21,148 bases of DNA from CADEEN01 sp031389585 (GCA_031389585.1 JANMSS010000071.1:1-21148), one strand, 5' to 3'; shown: positions 6,454-14,445, counted from the stretch's first letter. Program-made: numbers and translations. The notes: generated by a model from the letters alone, not told the origin.

Positions 6454-7071
6454 TCAGCTCTGCCGCAGCCGCACGGGCGCTGCCAGGTCAGGCCGGCAGC
6501 CGCGGCGCTGGCCCAGCACCTGCTCGATGCTCGCCATGTCGCGCTCGGCGTCGCCACCCAGGCGGATGAACGAATCGACGCCGACGATGCGCGCGTCGTA
6601 GTCGAAGAAGGCCAGGGCCAACGGCACATCGGCTTGCGTGGCCACCTGGTAGAAGCCGCTGCGCCAGCTGTCGCGGTAGCGGCGTGTGCCTTCGGGCGAG
6701 AGCGCGAGCCAGAGGAAGGCATCGGTGGCACGCGCCTGGGCGAAACGCTCGACCATGTCGGCCACCGCGCCGCGCGGGTTGTGGCGATCCACCGGCACGC
6801 CGCCGATCCAGCGCAGCCAGCGGCCGAACAGCGGCAGCTCGAACAACGTGTCCTTGCCCCAGAACGCGACTGGCACACCCATCGCCCACTTGGCCAGCAT
6901 GCCGACGATGAAGTCCCAGTTCGAGGTGTGCGGATAGACGATCAGCACGCCCTGGCGGCTCGGCAGGCCGTCGAATTGCACGCGCCAGCCGAACAGCCGC
7001 AGCACGCTGCGCGCCAATGCGCTGCCGCGCAACTGAACCGGCCGCTCGGCCAAGGGGCAGGTATCGCTCAT
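6454..7071 (-). CDS. PlsC-like 1-acyl-glycerol-3-phosphate acyltransferase family protein
   Basis: A 205-residue member of the PlsC acyltransferase superfamily, which acylates lysophospholipids or related acceptors at the inner membrane. The catalytic HX4D motif is HTSNWD (H48, D53), and the phosphate-binding motif is PEGTR at 126-130. GVPVDR at 91-96 fits the block between them. It is shorter than housekeeping PlsC, lacks a clear N-terminal anchor, and belongs to a subfamily with HTSNWDF seen in many proteobacteria, so its substrate is uncertain. The open frame extends further upstream, but the ATG at 7071 overlaps the purD stop as ATGA and starts the conserved protein. It is probably translated with purD. 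Confidence 0.87.
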   Translation of the reverse strand: MSDTCPLAERPVQLRGSALARSVLRLFGWRVQFDGLPSRQGVLIVYPHTSNWDFIVGMLAKWAMGVPVAFWGKDTLFELPLFGRWLRWIGGVPVDRHNPRGAVADMVERFAQARATDAFLWLALSPEGTRRYRDSWRSGFYQVATQADVPLALAFFDYDARIVGVDSFIRLGGDAERDMASIEQVLGQRRGCRPDLAAPVRLRQS

Positions 7072-8342
7072 CGGGGTTTCAAGGCCCGGTGGCCGATGTC
7101 GCTGCGGTATTGCGCGCCTTCGAAGCGGATCGGCGCCAACGTGGCATAGGCCCGTTGCTGTGCGGCCTTGACCGAATCGCCGAGTGCGGTGACGCACAGC
7201 ACGCGGCCCCCATGGGTGACGATGCTGCCGTCGCTGCGGCGCTCGGTGCCGGCGTGAAAGACCACCGCGTCGTCGGTCGGCGCCGGCAGGCCGGTGATGG
7301 TGTCGCCTTGGCGCACCGTGCCTGGGTAGCCCTGTGCGGCCATCACGACGCCCAGGGCGATGCGGCGATCCCATTCAAGCGTCATGCTGTCCAGGCTCGG
7401 CGCGTTGCCGGTCTCCGTGGCCGCCATCAGGACGTCGACCAGGTCGGTCTTCAGGCGCATCAACAAGACCTGCGCCTCCGGGTCGCCAAGGCGCGCGTTG
7501 AATTCAACGACTCGGGAATTGCCCGCGCTGTCGATCATCAATCCGGCGTAGAGAAAACCGCTGAAGGGGTGGCCCTCGGCGGCCATGCCGGCAATGGTCG
7601 GCAGCACGATCTCCTGCATCACCCGCGCGTGCACATTGGGCGTGACCACCGGCGCGGGCGAGTAGGCACCCATGCCGCCGGTATTGGGGCCGGTGTCGCC
7701 GTCGCCGACACGCTTGTGGTCCTGACTGGTGGCCAGCGCCAGCACGCGCTTGCCGTCGCTGACGACGATGAAGCTGGCCTCTTCACCGGCCATGAACTCT
7801 TCGATCACCACCCGGGCACCGGGTTGGCCGTCGAGGATGAAGTCGATCGCGGCGTGGGCTTCGTCGGCCGCCATCGCCACCACGACGCCCTTGCCTGCGG
7901 CCAGGCCGTCGGCCTTGATCACGATCGGCGCGCCGTGGCGCTCGACATGCGCGTGTGCTGCCGCAGCATCGCTGAAGCTGGCATACAGCGCGGTCGGGAT
8001 GCCGTGGCGCTGCATGAAGTCCTTGGCAAAGGCCTTCGAGCTCTCGAGCTGCGCCGCGGCCCGCGTGGGCCCGAAGACGCGCAGACCGCGCTTGCGAAAC
8101 AGGTCGACCACACCCGCGGCCAGCGGCGCTTCGGGGCCGACGACAGTCAGCGCGATCCGCTCCGACACCGCAAAGTCGGCCAAGGCCACGATGTCCGTGA
8201 CCGGCACGTTGCGCAGCGCCGGGTGGGTTGCGGTACCCCCGTTGCCCGGCGCCACAAAGACCAACTGGACTTTGGGCGAGCGCGCCAGCTTCCAGGCCAG
8301 CGCGTGCTCGCGGCCGCCGCCGCCGATGACCAGGACTTTCAT
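7068..8342 (-). CDS. purD: Phosphoribosylamine-glycine ligase
   Basis: PurD makes glycinamide ribonucleotide from phosphoribosylamine, glycine and ATP, the second step of purine synthesis. The 424-residue length is normal. The N-terminal GGGGREHALAWKL signature starts at residue 7. The ATP-grasp region has IKADGLAAGKGVVVA, and the metal-binding NARLGDPEAQ lies in the middle. The C-terminal domain is complete. The ATG at 8342 is the first in the conserved frame. The 88-base gap to yebC contains repeat copy B. Downstream the gene overlaps the acyltransferase by four bases. Confidence 0.97.
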   Translation of the reverse strand: MKVLVIGGGGREHALAWKLARSPKVQLVFVAPGNGGTATHPALRNVPVTDIVALADFAVSERIALTVVGPEAPLAAGVVDLFRKRGLRVFGPTRAAAQLESSKAFAKDFMQRHGIPTALYASFSDAAAAHAHVERHGAPIVIKADGLAAGKGVVVAMAADEAHAAIDFILDGQPGARVVIEEFMAGEEASFIVVSDGKRVLALATSQDHKRVGDGDTGPNTGGMGAYSPAPVVTPNVHARVMQEIVLPTIAGMAAEGHPFSGFLYAGLMIDSAGNSRVVEFNARLGDPEAQVLLMRLKTDLVDVLMAATETGNAPSLDSMTLEWDRRIALGVVMAAQGYPGTVRQGDTITGLPAPTDDAVVFHAGTERRSDGSIVTHGGRVLCVTALGDSVKAAQQRAYATLAPIRFEGAQYRSDIGHRALKPR

Positions 8343-8378
8343 GGCGCCTTCCGCAGAGCCGTCTCAAGGAAGGTAGCA

Positions 8379-8417
8379 CCCCCCTCGGAGGGTAGCGAGC
8401 GCAAGCGAGCCTGGGGG
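8379..8417 (-). repeat. 39-bp two-hairpin repeat, copy B (between yebC and purD)
   Basis: On the minus strand: CCCCC, an inner segment, CCCTCC, GA, GGGGGG. The outline matches copies A and C, with a C-run / GA / G-run hairpin at the end. The inner segment is a direct repeat of GCTCGCT rather than a clean palindrome. It fills much of the 88-base gap and could affect transcript stability between yebC and purD. Confidence 0.55.
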
Positions 8418-8430
8418 CTGTCGATCATGC

Positions 8431-9156
8431 TCACTCGCCGATCTCGGCGTTGTGATAGAGGTCCTGCACGTCGTCGAGCTCCTCGATCACGTCGAGCAGT
8501 TTTTGCATCCGATGCGCGTCTTCGCCGGTCAACTCGATCGCACTCTCGGCGCGCATCGTCACTTCGGCGACCTCGGCCTTCAGGCCGGCCGCCTCGAGCG
8601 CGTTCTTCACGGCTTCGAACTCGGTCGGCGGCGTCAGCACCTCGATCGAACCGTCGTCGCCGGCAATCACATCCTCGGCGCCGGCATCCAGAGCTACTTC
8701 CATGACCTTGTCTTCGCTGGTGCCGGGGGCGAAGATCAACTGGCCGCAATGCTTGAACTGGAACGCCACCGAGCCCTCTTGCCCCAAGTTGCCGCCGTAC
8801 TTGCTGAAGGCATGCCGCACCTCGGCCACGGTGCGCACCCGGTTGTCGGTCATGCAGTCGACGATGACGCCCGAGCCGCCGATGCCGTAGCCCTCGTAGC
8901 GGATCTCCTCGTAGTTGACGCCTTCGAGGTTGCCGGTGGCCTTGTCGATGTTGCGCTTGACAGTCTCGACCGGCAGGTTGACCGCCTTGGCCTTCTCCAC
9001 CGCCAGCCTCAGCCGCGGGTTGGCGCTGACGTCGCCCCCGCCCAGGCGCGCGGCGACCATGATTTCGCGGATCACCCGGGTCCAGGCTTTGCCGCGCTTT
9101 TCGTCCTGGCGGCCTTTGCGGTGCTGGATATTGGCCCACTTGGAATGACCGGCCAT
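8431..9156 (-). CDS. yebC: YebC/PmpR (TACO1) family protein
   Basis: A 241-residue YebC family protein with the hallmark start MAGHSKWANIQHRKGRQDEK and the downstream blocks NPRLRLAVEKAKAVNLP and YEGYGIGGSGVIVDCMTDNRVRT. The family has been described both as a DNA-binding transcriptional regulator (PmpR) and, more recently, as a translation factor related to mitochondrial TACO1 that eases ribosome stalling on proline-rich stretches. The cytoplasmic three-domain fold appears complete. AAAGAG upstream of the ATG can serve as the ribosome site. It starts the minus-strand run; the DUF853 gene is divergent from it across 63 bases. Identity is certain; the exact role is not. Confidence 0.96.
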   Translation of the reverse strand: MAGHSKWANIQHRKGRQDEKRGKAWTRVIREIMVAARLGGGDVSANPRLRLAVEKAKAVNLPVETVKRNIDKATGNLEGVNYEEIRYEGYGIGGSGVIVDCMTDNRVRTVAEVRHAFSKYGGNLGQEGSVAFQFKHCGQLIFAPGTSEDKVMEVALDAGAEDVIAGDDGSIEVLTPPTEFEAVKNALEAAGLKAEVAEVTMRAESAIELTGEDAHRMQKLLDVIEELDDVQDLYHNAEIGE

Positions 9157-9219
9157 GGAGGGAACTCTTTCTGTTTGCGCTTACGATGCGCTCGATTTTA
9201 GTTCGAGGGAGTTCGACTC
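9157..9219. promoter_or_regulatory. Divergent intergenic region between yebC and the HerA-like ATPase gene
   Basis: These 63 bases must hold the promoters or leaders of both divergent genes. The ATPase gene has a good ribosome site, GAGGGAG at 9205-9211, 8 bases before its ATG. No convincing -35/-10 pair was found by eye on either strand. Confidence 0.4.
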
Positions 9220-10833
9220 ATGGCCGATCCAATCCTGGTTGCCAAACATGGCGCCATCGAATGCGTGCTGTTGCCTGGGCTGGCCAACCGCCATGGCCTG
9301 ATTACGGGTGCCACCGGCACCGGCAAGACGATCACGCTGCAGACCCTGGCCGAGAGCTTCTCCAAGCTCGGCGTGCCGGTGTTCATGGCCGACGTCAAGG
9401 GCGACCTGACCGGCATCTCGCAGAAAGGCACCCTGCCTGAGAAAGTGGCGAAGCTCATCGCGGAGCGTGGCCTGACCGCGCCCGAAAGCATGGCCTGTCC
9501 ATCCACATTGTGGGATGTGTTCGGCGAGCAGGGCCACCCGGTGCGCGCCACCGTATCCGACATGGGCCCGCTGCTGCTGGCGCGCATGCTGGCCTTGAAC
9601 GAAATCCAGTCCGGCGTGTTGAACCTGGTGTTCAAGATCGCCGACGACAACGGCATGGCGCTGCTGGACCTGAAAGACCTGCGCGCGATGCTGCAGTTCG
9701 TCGGCGACAACGCCAAGGACTTCACCACCGAGTACGGCAACGTCAGCGCGGCCAGCGTCGGCGCGATCCAGCGCGGCCTGCTGCAGATTGAGAGTCAAGG
9801 CGGCGACAAATTCTTCGGCGAGCCGATGCTGTCGATCGACGACTTCATGCAGACCGTCGATGTGAGCCTGGCCCCCACGTCGCCTTCGGCGACTGCCCCC
9901 CAAGGGGGCGCATCGGGGTCTAGGGGCGGCCCGTCGACGCCGATGGGCGTCATCAACATCCTGACCGCCGACAAGCTGATGAATTCGCCGCGGCTGTACG
10001 CGACGTTCCTGCTGTGGATGCTGTCCGAGCTGTTCGAGCAGTTGCCCGAGATCGGCGACCCCGAGAAACCCAAGCTGGTGTTCTTCTTCGACGAGGCGCA
10101 CCTCCTGTTCACCGATGCGCCCAAGGCCCTGGTCGAACGCATCGAACTGGTCGTGCGGTTGGTGCGCAGCAAGGGTGTCGGCGTCTATTTCGTGACTCAA
10201 AACCCGCTCGATGTGCCCGACACCGTGCTGGCGCAACTGGGCAACCGCGTCCAGCATGCGCTGCGCGCGTTCACGCCGCGTGACCAGAAGGCCGTCAAGG
10301 CAGCGGCCAGCACGATGCGCGCGAATCCCGGCCTGGACGTCGAAACCGCCATCACCGAGCTGGCTGTCGGCGAGGCGCTGGTCAGCTTTCTCGACAGCAA
10401 GGGCCGCCCCAGCGTGACCGAGCGCGTGTTCGTGCTGCCTCCAGGCAGCCAGATCGGGCCGATCATGCCGGACCAGCGAAAGGCGCTGCTGGCCGGGTCG
10501 TTGGTGGCCGGCGTGTACGAAAAGACGGTCGATCGTGAGTCGGCCTACGAGAAGCTGAAAGTCCGCTCGGTGGCCTCGGCCGACGCGGCGCAATCGATGC
10601 AGCAGCAAGGCTCAAGCCAACCCCCCGCGGCGGCTGATCAGGCCACTGGCGGTGGCTTGTTTGGCGGCTTGAGCAAGATTCTTTTCGGCACCACCGGCCC
10701 GCGCGGCGGAAAGCAGGAGGGCCTCGCCGAATCAGCGGCGCGTAGCGCCGTGCGCAGCGTCGGCTCGGCCGTCGGCCGCGAGATCGTTCGTGGTGTGCTC
10801 GGCTCGCTGCTCGGCGGCGGTCGCCGGCGTTGA
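9220..10833 (+). CDS. HerA/DUF853 family ATPase (YjgR-like)
   Basis: A 537-residue P-loop ATPase of the helicase HerA-like DUF853 family, represented by E. coli YjgR. Walker A is GATGTGKT at residues 30-37 and Walker B is LVFFFDEAH at 286-294. The VYFVTQNP and GNRVQHALRAFTPRD blocks follow. The biological role of the family is not settled; the motor resembles DNA-translocating HerA/FtsK proteins. Residues about 212-241 form a Pro/Gly/Ser-rich insert just before GVINILTADKLMNSPRLYA; its centre (218-230) is encoded by repeat copy C, in frame. The C-terminus (from about 455) is Gln/Gly/Ala-rich and ends in GGGRRR. The start is set by GAGGGAG 8 bases upstream. DUF1499 follows closely. Confidence 0.92.
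   Translation: MADPILVAKHGAIECVLLPGLANRHGLITGATGTGKTITLQTLAESFSKLGVPVFMADVKGDLTGISQKGTLPEKVAKLIAERGLTAPESMACPSTLWDVFGEQGHPVRATVSDMGPLLLARMLALNEIQSGVLNLVFKIADDNGMALLDLKDLRAMLQFVGDNAKDFTTEYGNVSAASVGAIQRGLLQIESQGGDKFFGEPMLSIDDFMQTVDVSLAPTSPSATAPQGGASGSRGGPSTPMGVINILTADKLMNSPRLYATFLLWMLSELFEQLPEIGDPEKPKLVFFFDEAHLLFTDAPKALVERIELVVRLVRSKGVGVYFVTQNPLDVPDTVLAQLGNRVQHALRAFTPRDQKAVKAAASTMRANPGLDVETAITELAVGEALVSFLDSKGRPSVTERVFVLPPGSQIGPIMPDQRKALLAGSLVAGVYEKTVDRESAYEKLKVRSVASADAAQSMQQQGSSQPPAAADQATGGGLFGGLSKILFGTTGPRGGKQEGLAESAARSAVRSVGSAVGREIVRGVLGSLLGGGRRR
9872..9908 (+). repeat. 37-bp two-hairpin repeat, copy C (inside the HerA-like gene)
   Basis: CCCCC-AC, then the hairpin GTCGCC-TTC-GGCGAC (9879-9893), TG, six C, AA, GGGGG. 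Length and order equal copy A on the other strand; the inner stem has a different sequence but the same 6-3-6 geometry and the same TTC loop. It adds residues 218-230 to the ATPase without breaking the frame. Confidence 0.7.
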
Positions 10834-10844
10834 GGCGGCACGCC

Positions 10845-11321
10845 ATGACTGTCGTCGTCTGGATCTTGGTCGCGGTCGCGGCCGTACTGGTGGCCGCGCG
10901 GCTGGGCGCGTTCTCAGGCCGTCAGCCCGATAACCTGGGGCTGCGCGAGGGCAAGCTCAAGCCGCCGTCGAAGACGCCCAACAGCGTCAGCAGCCAGGCC
11001 GCGCTGTGGCCTGACCACCCCATGGCACAAGCCGCAGGCATCGCGCCGCTGGCGCTCGATGGCGACGGGCCAGCGACGATCTCACGCATCGCGGCCGTGG
11101 TCGAGGGCATGGACGGCGCGCATGTCGTCTCGCGCCAGCCCGACTACCTCTACGTGCAATTCACCACCCGACTGATGCGCTTTGTCGACGACACCGAGTT
11201 CTGGTTCGACCCCGCCGCAGGCGTGGTCCAGGTGCGCTCCGCATCAAGGGTCGGACGCGGGGACCATGGCGTCAACCGCGCGCGTATCGAAGCCATTCGC
11301 GCTGCGCTGGCCGCCGGCTGA
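10845..11321 (+). CDS. DUF1499 domain protein, membrane-anchored
   Basis: A 158-residue protein. Residues 2-20 (TVVVWILVAVAAVLVAARLG) are one hydrophobic segment, probably an anchor or uncleaved signal. The rest matches DUF1499: ISRIAAVVE-M, then YLYVQFTTRLMRFVDD-EFWFD, and the closing VQVRSASRVGRGDHGVNRARIEAIR. The family has no established function; members are found in bacteria and plastids. The ATG at 10845 has GAGGCGG 6-7 bases upstream and lies 11 bases past the ATPase stop. A TTG at 10830 could add five residues but overlaps the upstream stop and is less likely. The two genes probably share a transcript. Confidence 0.85.
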   Translation: MTVVVWILVAVAAVLVAARLGAFSGRQPDNLGLREGKLKPPSKTPNSVSSQAALWPDHPMAQAAGIAPLALDGDGPATISRIAAVVEGMDGAHVVSRQPDYLYVQFTTRLMRFVDDTEFWFDPAAGVVQVRSASRVGRGDHGVNRARIEAIRAALAAG

Positions 11322-11452
11322 CGCCGCTCACCGGTATCTGGCGCCGCTGCCGGCTCGCTTGGCGACCCGCGCCGGCAGGCCATCGCGGCGCGCTTGCACC
11401 AGACCTCGAACCGCGCCAAGCTGGCGTTGCCTGCCCCACCCCGCCCGCCACC

Positions 11453-12547
11453 ATGTCACCACCCGCCCTGCTCGCCATTGCCGCGCTGGCCACCGGCCGG
11501 CTGCAGCAGTTGGCCATCGGTGTGCTGGTGTGCGTGGTGATCGCCGCCTTTCTCAGCGTCGCTTTCAGTAATCCGTTCGCGCAGATGCTGGTGTTCTCGC
11601 TGTGCATCGGCCTGTCCTGCCAGCTCATGATCGACGGCGGCCTGCGCCTGGTGACCCGATGGCTGCAGCGCCGGCAACCCGAAGGCCGTGCGCTGCGCGG
11701 GGACTGGCCCGGTTGGCGCTGGACGCTGCCGATCATCCTGGGCGGCAGTTGGGCCGGCATCCAGGTCGGCTACCCGCTGGCCAGCTGGCTGCTCGGCCTG
11801 CCCGTCCGCAGCCCGGGCCTGGACAAACCGCGGGTGCTGTTCGTGGTCCTCACGATCAGCATCCTCACGGCAGTCGGCTTCATCGCCTTCACGCTCTCGC
11901 GCGCACGGCTGGCGGCCAGCGAGGCGCGGGCGCAAGCCGCGCTGCGGGCGGCGGCCGAAAACCGCTTGAAGCTGCTCGAAGCACAGCTCGAACCGCACAT
12001 GCTGTTCAACACGCTGGCCAACCTGCGCGTGCTGATCGCCCTTGACTCGCCGCGCGCGCAGGCCATGCTCGACCACCTGATCGCCTTCCTGCGCGCCACG
12101 CTCGACGCCAGCCGCGCCGGCCTGCACCCGCTGGAGGCCGAGTTCGACCGGCTGGCCGACTACCTGGCGCTGATGGCAGTGCGCATGGGGCCGCGGCTGG
12201 CGGTCGAATTCGACTTGCCCGTTGAGTTGCGCGGCGTGCCGGTACCCCCGCTGCTGTTGCAACCGCTGGTGGAGAACAGCATCCGGCATGGCCTGGAGCC
12301 CAAGATCGAAGGCGGCCGCATCGTCGTGCGCGCGGTGCACGACGGCGCGCACCTGGTGCTGACCGTGCGCGACAGCGGCGTCGGCCTGGGCAGACAGGCC
12401 AGTGCTGCCGGCACCCGCTTCGGCCTCGAACAGGTGCACCAGCGCCTGGCCGCGCTGTACGGCAATGCTGCCAGCCTGGTGCTCCAAGCCTGCGCCGACG
12501 GCGGCACCGAAGCGCGCATCTCTCTGCCCCTCGGAGGCGCCCCATGA
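11453..12547 (+). CDS. LytS/YehU-type sensor histidine kinase
   Basis: A 364-residue kinase of the His_kinase (LytS/AlgZ-like) family. Four membrane segments are visible at about 19-38, 43-62, 90-114 and 128-149. A short coiled helix then leads to the phosphorylated histidine H182 in LEAQLEPHMLFNTLANLR. The ATPase part has the N box LVENSIRHG (272-280), the G1 box DSGVGLG (307-313) and GTRFGLEQV from 320. There is no separate periplasmic sensor domain, so the signal is probably sensed in or near the membrane. The stop overlaps the regulator start as ATGA, so the pair is co-translated. The ATG at 11453 has no clear ribosome site. The stimulus is unknown. Confidence 0.92.
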   Translation: MSPPALLAIAALATGRLQQLAIGVLVCVVIAAFLSVAFSNPFAQMLVFSLCIGLSCQLMIDGGLRLVTRWLQRRQPEGRALRGDWPGWRWTLPIILGGSWAGIQVGYPLASWLLGLPVRSPGLDKPRVLFVVLTISILTAVGFIAFTLSRARLAASEARAQAALRAAAENRLKLLEAQLEPHMLFNTLANLRVLIALDSPRAQAMLDHLIAFLRATLDASRAGLHPLEAEFDRLADYLALMAVRMGPRLAVEFDLPVELRGVPVPPLLLQPLVENSIRHGLEPKIEGGRIVVRAVHDGAHLVLTVRDSGVGLGRQASAAGTRFGLEQVHQRLAALYGNAASLVLQACADGGTEARISLPLGGAP

Positions 12548-13335
12548 CCACCGCCCTGATCGCCGAGGACGAACCGCTGTTGGCCGCCGCCTTGCAGGCC
12601 GAGCTGGCGCAGCTCTGGCCCGCACTGCGCATCGCCGCCACCGTGGGCGATGGCGCCTCGGCGGTTGCGCAGGCCCTGGCCCTCGAACCCAACGTGTGTT
12701 TCCTGGACATCCGCATGCCGGGCCTGTCGGGCCTCGAAGCCGCCCAGGCGCTGGCCGAAGACTGGCCGGGCGAGACGAACTTCCCGCTGATCGTCTTCGT
12801 CACCGCCTACGACCACTACGCGCTGCAGGCATTCGAGGCGCAGGCGGTGGACTACGTTGTGAAGCCAGTGCAGCGCGAGCGCCTGGCGGTCTGTGTCGCG
12901 CGCCTGCAGGCGCGCCTGGCCGAGCGCGCACCACGCGGCGAGGCCTTGCAACGCAGCGTCGAGCAGTTGCGCGCATTGCTCGGCGCTGCCACGGCCGCCA
13001 CCGCCCCACCGCGGCTCGAAGTGGTCCAGGCCCAGGTCGGCGCGATCGTGCACCTGGTGCCGATCGACCAGGTGCTGTACTTCGAGGCCGCCGACAAGTA
13101 CGTGCGCGTGGTCACCGCCGAGCGCGAACACCTGATCCGCCTGTCGCTCAAGGAGCTGCTGCCGCAACTCGACCCGGCGCGCTTCTGGCAGGTGCACCGC
13201 GGCACCGTCGTGCGCGCCGACGCCATCGCCAGCGCGTTGCGCGAGGAGTCGGGCAAGGTCACGCTAACGTTGCGCGGCCACCCCGACAAGCTCAACGCCA
13301 GCCGCCTCTACGCGCATCTGTTTCGCGGCATGTAG
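12544..13335 (+). CDS. LytTR-family response regulator
   Basis: A 263-residue two-domain regulator. The receiver domain (1-120) has acidic residues E8-D9-E10, the phospho-acceptor D55 in FLDIRMPG, T87 in VTAYD and K107 in YVVKP. A Gln/Ala-rich linker leads to a LytTR DNA-binding domain at about 160-260, with the VLYFEAADKYVRV block and the FWQVHRGTVV block typical of the AlgR/LytR group. LytTR proteins bind paired short direct repeats upstream of their targets; I did not find a convincing pair in the 109 bases after this gene. It is translated with its kinase. Targets are unknown; the next gene, DUF2306, is on the same strand. Confidence 0.93.
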   Translation: MTTALIAEDEPLLAAALQAELAQLWPALRIAATVGDGASAVAQALALEPNVCFLDIRMPGLSGLEAAQALAEDWPGETNFPLIVFVTAYDHYALQAFEAQAVDYVVKPVQRERLAVCVARLQARLAERAPRGEALQRSVEQLRALLGAATAATAPPRLEVVQAQVGAIVHLVPIDQVLYFEAADKYVRVVTAEREHLIRLSLKELLPQLDPARFWQVHRGTVVRADAIASALREESGKVTLTLRGHPDKLNASRLYAHLFRGM

Positions 13336-13384
13336 GCGGCGGTTCGTCGGCGCGTCGGGGGCCCCGTCGCAGCGTTGCTGACAC

Positions 13385-13401
13385 GGCCGGCGTCGCCGGC
13401 C
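13385..13401. terminator. Perfect 7-bp hairpin after the two-component pair
   Basis: GGCCGGC-GTC-GCCGGCC lies 50 bases past the regulator stop. No T run follows, so it may only pause transcription or be a structural element. Confidence 0.25.
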
Positions 13402-13444
13402 ATCCTTCGCGCCATCGATTCCCCTGCCCATTGCGAGAACCCCG

Positions 13445-13891
13445 ATGAACCTGCAGCCCCTGCTCGGCGAACGCTTTGCGCTCCTGTGGCAACGCCACCC
13501 GTTGGTCTTTTTCCACCTTGTCACCGCGCTGGCGGCCTTGCTGCTGGGGAGCTTCATCCTGGCGCGACGCAAGGGCACCGGGAGCCACCGCGCGCTGGGC
13601 TGGCTGTGGGTGGCGTTGATGGGCAGCACCGCGCTGGCCACGGCCTTCATCCGCGACTACCAGTTGCCCAACGTCGGCGGCGTGACGCCGATCCACATCT
13701 TCACCGTGATGGTAGCCGTGGGCCTGCCGCGCGCCATCTGGTTCGCCAAGCGCGGCAACATCGCCGGCCACCGGCAGCAGATGAAGTCGATGTTCATCGG
13801 CGGCTGCGTGCTGGCCGGCTTGTTCACACTGCTGCCCGGCCGCTTCCTGGGCAACCTGTTGTGGAAGCACACGCTCGGCGTCATCACCTGA
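13445..13891 (+). CDS. DUF2306 membrane protein
   Basis: A 148-residue protein with four likely membrane segments (about 20-40, 50-68, 84-101 and 117-133). It matches DUF2306: HRALGWLWVALMGSTALATA at 48-67, TPIHIFTV at 81-88, and a closing GNIAGHRQQMKSMFIGGCVLAGLFTLLPGR run. Conserved histidines (H48, H84, H108) in or beside the membrane segments could bind metal or haem, but this is an inference. The family has no fixed function. The start is ATG 13445 with a weak GAGAA upstream. It sits 109 bases behind the LytTR regulator. Confidence 0.85.
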   Translation: MNLQPLLGERFALLWQRHPLVFFHLVTALAALLLGSFILARRKGTGSHRALGWLWVALMGSTALATAFIRDYQLPNVGGVTPIHIFTVMVAVGLPRAIWFAKRGNIAGHRQQMKSMFIGGCVLAGLFTLLPGRFLGNLLWKHTLGVIT

Positions 13892-13906
13892 GCGCGTGCC
13901 GTGACC

Positions 13907-14323
13907 TCAACGGCGGTACGTCACCATCACCGGCTCGCCGCGCTGCGGCTGGCCCTGCTTCCAGTGGCGCTTGGCGTGCCCCGGTGGCACCCAGGCTGGC
14001 GCGTAGACCACGCGCCGAGGTGCGTAGGTTGGCCGCTGCTGGTACATCGGCGGCTCCCAGTACACGGGGTATGCCGGCTCGGGCGCGTAGACCCGCTGCG
14101 GCAGGTAGATGATCGGCGCGGGCAGGTAGACCGGCTCTTCGTAGTACACAGGCGACGCACGGTAGACCGGCGCGTTGGAGAACACCGTGCCGAGCGTGAC
14201 GCCGGAGTGCAGTGGCGCCTGGATGCCGACCGACCAGTAGACCTCGCGGGCTTGCGCTCCTGCGGCAGCCAGGCTCCCCACCAGGGCCAGCGCCGCAATC
14301 ATCAAAACAGGCTTTCGGTTCAC
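13907..14323 (-). CDS. Secreted Tyr/Pro-rich protein of unknown function
   Basis: A 138-residue protein that starts with GTG at 14323, supported by a strong AAGGAG six bases upstream. Residues 1-25 are a signal peptide (basic MNRK, hydrophobic core, AGAQA cleavage site). The mature protein is built of short Tyr/Pro units: PVYR, PVYYEEPVYLP, VYAPEPAYPVYWEPP, APRRVVYAP. It ends with a basic RHWKQGQPQRG stretch. There are no cysteines. Similar small exported proteins occur in Burkholderiales, but I know no function. The composition suggests an extended, surface- or wall-associated protein. It is divergent from glnS and converges on DUF2306 with a 15-base gap. Confidence 0.75.
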   Translation of the reverse strand: MNRKPVLMIAALALVGSLAAAGAQAREVYWSVGIQAPLHSGVTLGTVFSNAPVYRASPVYYEEPVYLPAPIIYLPQRVYAPEPAYPVYWEPPMYQQRPTYAPRRVVYAPAWVPPGHAKRHWKQGQPQRGEPVMVTYRR

Positions 14324-14355
14324 AAGGCTCTCCTTTGCGGTTGCATGTCGTCAGC

Positions 14356-14379
14356 GCCCTTGGGCGATGCGCCCAGGGC
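14356..14379. other. Strong imperfect hairpin in the divergent region upstream of glnS
   Basis: GCCCT-(T)-GGGCG, loop ATG, CGCCC-A-GGGC gives about ten pairs with one bulged T. It lies 18 bases upstream of the ribosome site of the Tyr/Pro-rich gene and so would be in its leader. It may be an mRNA structure or an operator. Confidence 0.35.
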
Positions 14380-14445
14380 TGGCCACTTCAACGCAGCCGG
14401 TGGGTTGAACGTGCACGCACCGTCGCGGCACGGCGTGCAAGCAGC

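Noticed and set aside
5514..6878. A 454-residue frame as a longer HemF
   Set aside because: The extra 144 N-terminal residues are out-of-frame reading of the acyltransferase gene; HemF starts normally at ATG 6446.
9854..9937. CCGTCGA at 9854-9860 and 9931-9937 as a target-site duplication around repeat copy C
   Set aside because: The implied insert of 77 bases is not a multiple of three, yet the frame is intact; a 7-mer is easily chance in this base composition.
9181..10608. A 475-residue minus-strand open frame over the HerA-like gene
   Set aside because: It is a shadow of the ATPase gene, whose Walker motifs and ribosome site are clear.
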